Positions 55,550-55,667 of a stretch of DNA of 55,667 bases are shown here, in pieces. The stretch's first letter is position 1. Every line of letters begins with the position of its first letter. The stretch is from assembly GCA_021792795.1 (NCBI GenBank), contig JAJYUB010000023.1:1-55667 (forward strand), written 5' to 3'. A program made the translations under genes and the position numbers. A model generated the notes under the pieces. That model saw nothing but the letters and a program-made list of their open reading frames with translations, was not told where the DNA came from and did not search any database. The DNA comes from Acidobacteriota bacterium. GTDB taxonomy: Bacteria; Acidobacteriota; Terriglobia; Terriglobales; Acidobacteriaceae.

Positions 55550-55667
55550 CCACCGCCTGAAGGCGGTGGCTCTGATAACGGGCTGTAAGCCCTGTTCCGG
55601 CCAAAGGCCGGCAGAATGTATCCCGCACCAAGCGGGCTTCAAGAAGTAGATGGACTTAACCATCTAC
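55550..55667. repeat. Array of consecutive hairpins, possible mobile-element end or structured RNA
   Basis: Five stem-loops follow each other in 118 bases. They are CCACCGCC/GGCGGTGG (55550-55569), AAC-GGGCT/AGCCC-GTT (55577-55596), CCGGCC/GGCCGG (55597-55611), CCCGC/GCGGG (55622-55636) and GTAGATGG/CCATCTAC (55646-55667). A small sixth one, CTTC/GAAG, sits at 55637-55646. The last ends exactly at the window edge. Such arrays occur at ends of IS200/IS605-like elements, in REP-type repeats, and in their associated guide RNAs. The flanking gene that would decide this is outside the window. Confidence 0.7.

Noticed and set aside
1-55667. CRISPR array, tRNA or rRNA genes
   Set aside because: I found no regularly spaced repeats and no recognisable tRNA or rRNA sequence on either strand.

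Overview
The window looks like a chromosomal segment of an Acidobacteriota bacterium, probably of the class Terriglobia. This is an inference from gene content, not from a marker gene: a very long TonB-dependent receptor with an N-terminal carboxypeptidase-regulatory-like domain, an adjacent TPR/CRTAC1 (FG-GAP + ASPIC/UnbV) pair, GH115 and CE15 genes, and many secreted glycosidases. I see no rRNA, tRNA or CRISPR array.

Region 1 (about 0.2-29.2 kb) is a hemicellulose locus aimed at xyloglucan and glucuronoxylan. An L-fucose-isomerase-like enzyme diverges from GH27 (alpha-galactosidase), GH74 (xyloglucanase), a LacI-type regulator, GH3 (beta-glucosidase/xylosidase) and GH31 (alpha-xylosidase-like). 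Opposite lie the TonB receptor, a TPR protein and a CRTAC1 protein, then a secreted VOC-fold protein, an SGNH esterase, GH8 (oligoxylanase-like) and GH115 (alpha-glucuronidase). Two genes are decayed: a secreted protein at 21.2-22.6 kb and a CE15 glucuronoyl esterase at 28.3-29.2 kb. A shared palindrome, TAAANCGNTTTA, sits beside most transcription units. Two copies bracket the predicted receptor promoter, so the LacI protein probably controls the locus.

Region 2 (29.4-38.6 kb) is a membrane and stress block: AI-2E family transporter, small Cys-rich protein, exported helical protein, two universal-stress proteins, a lone receiver protein, an exported rubrerythrin, a DUF2231 membrane protein, and a sensor kinase/NtrC-type regulator pair. 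A chimeric IS256/IS110 remnant (38.8-39.6 kb) separates it from purA.

Region 3 (42.0-52.6 kb, all minus strand) is the most unusual part. In transcription order it encodes a heme c-beta-barrel fusion resembling the iron oxidase Cyc2, a Rieske protein, a cytochrome b fused to four c-type heme domains, a LanM-like dehydratase without a cyclase domain, a 67-residue cysteine-free peptide, a heme-oxygenase-fold (HDO/TenA-like) enzyme, a Ser/Thr kinase with TolB-like and TPR parts, and a papain-fold peptidase. The last five look like an undescribed peptide-modification (RiPP-like) cluster directly downstream of a respiratory module. Glycogen phosphorylase and a dense array of hairpins close the window.
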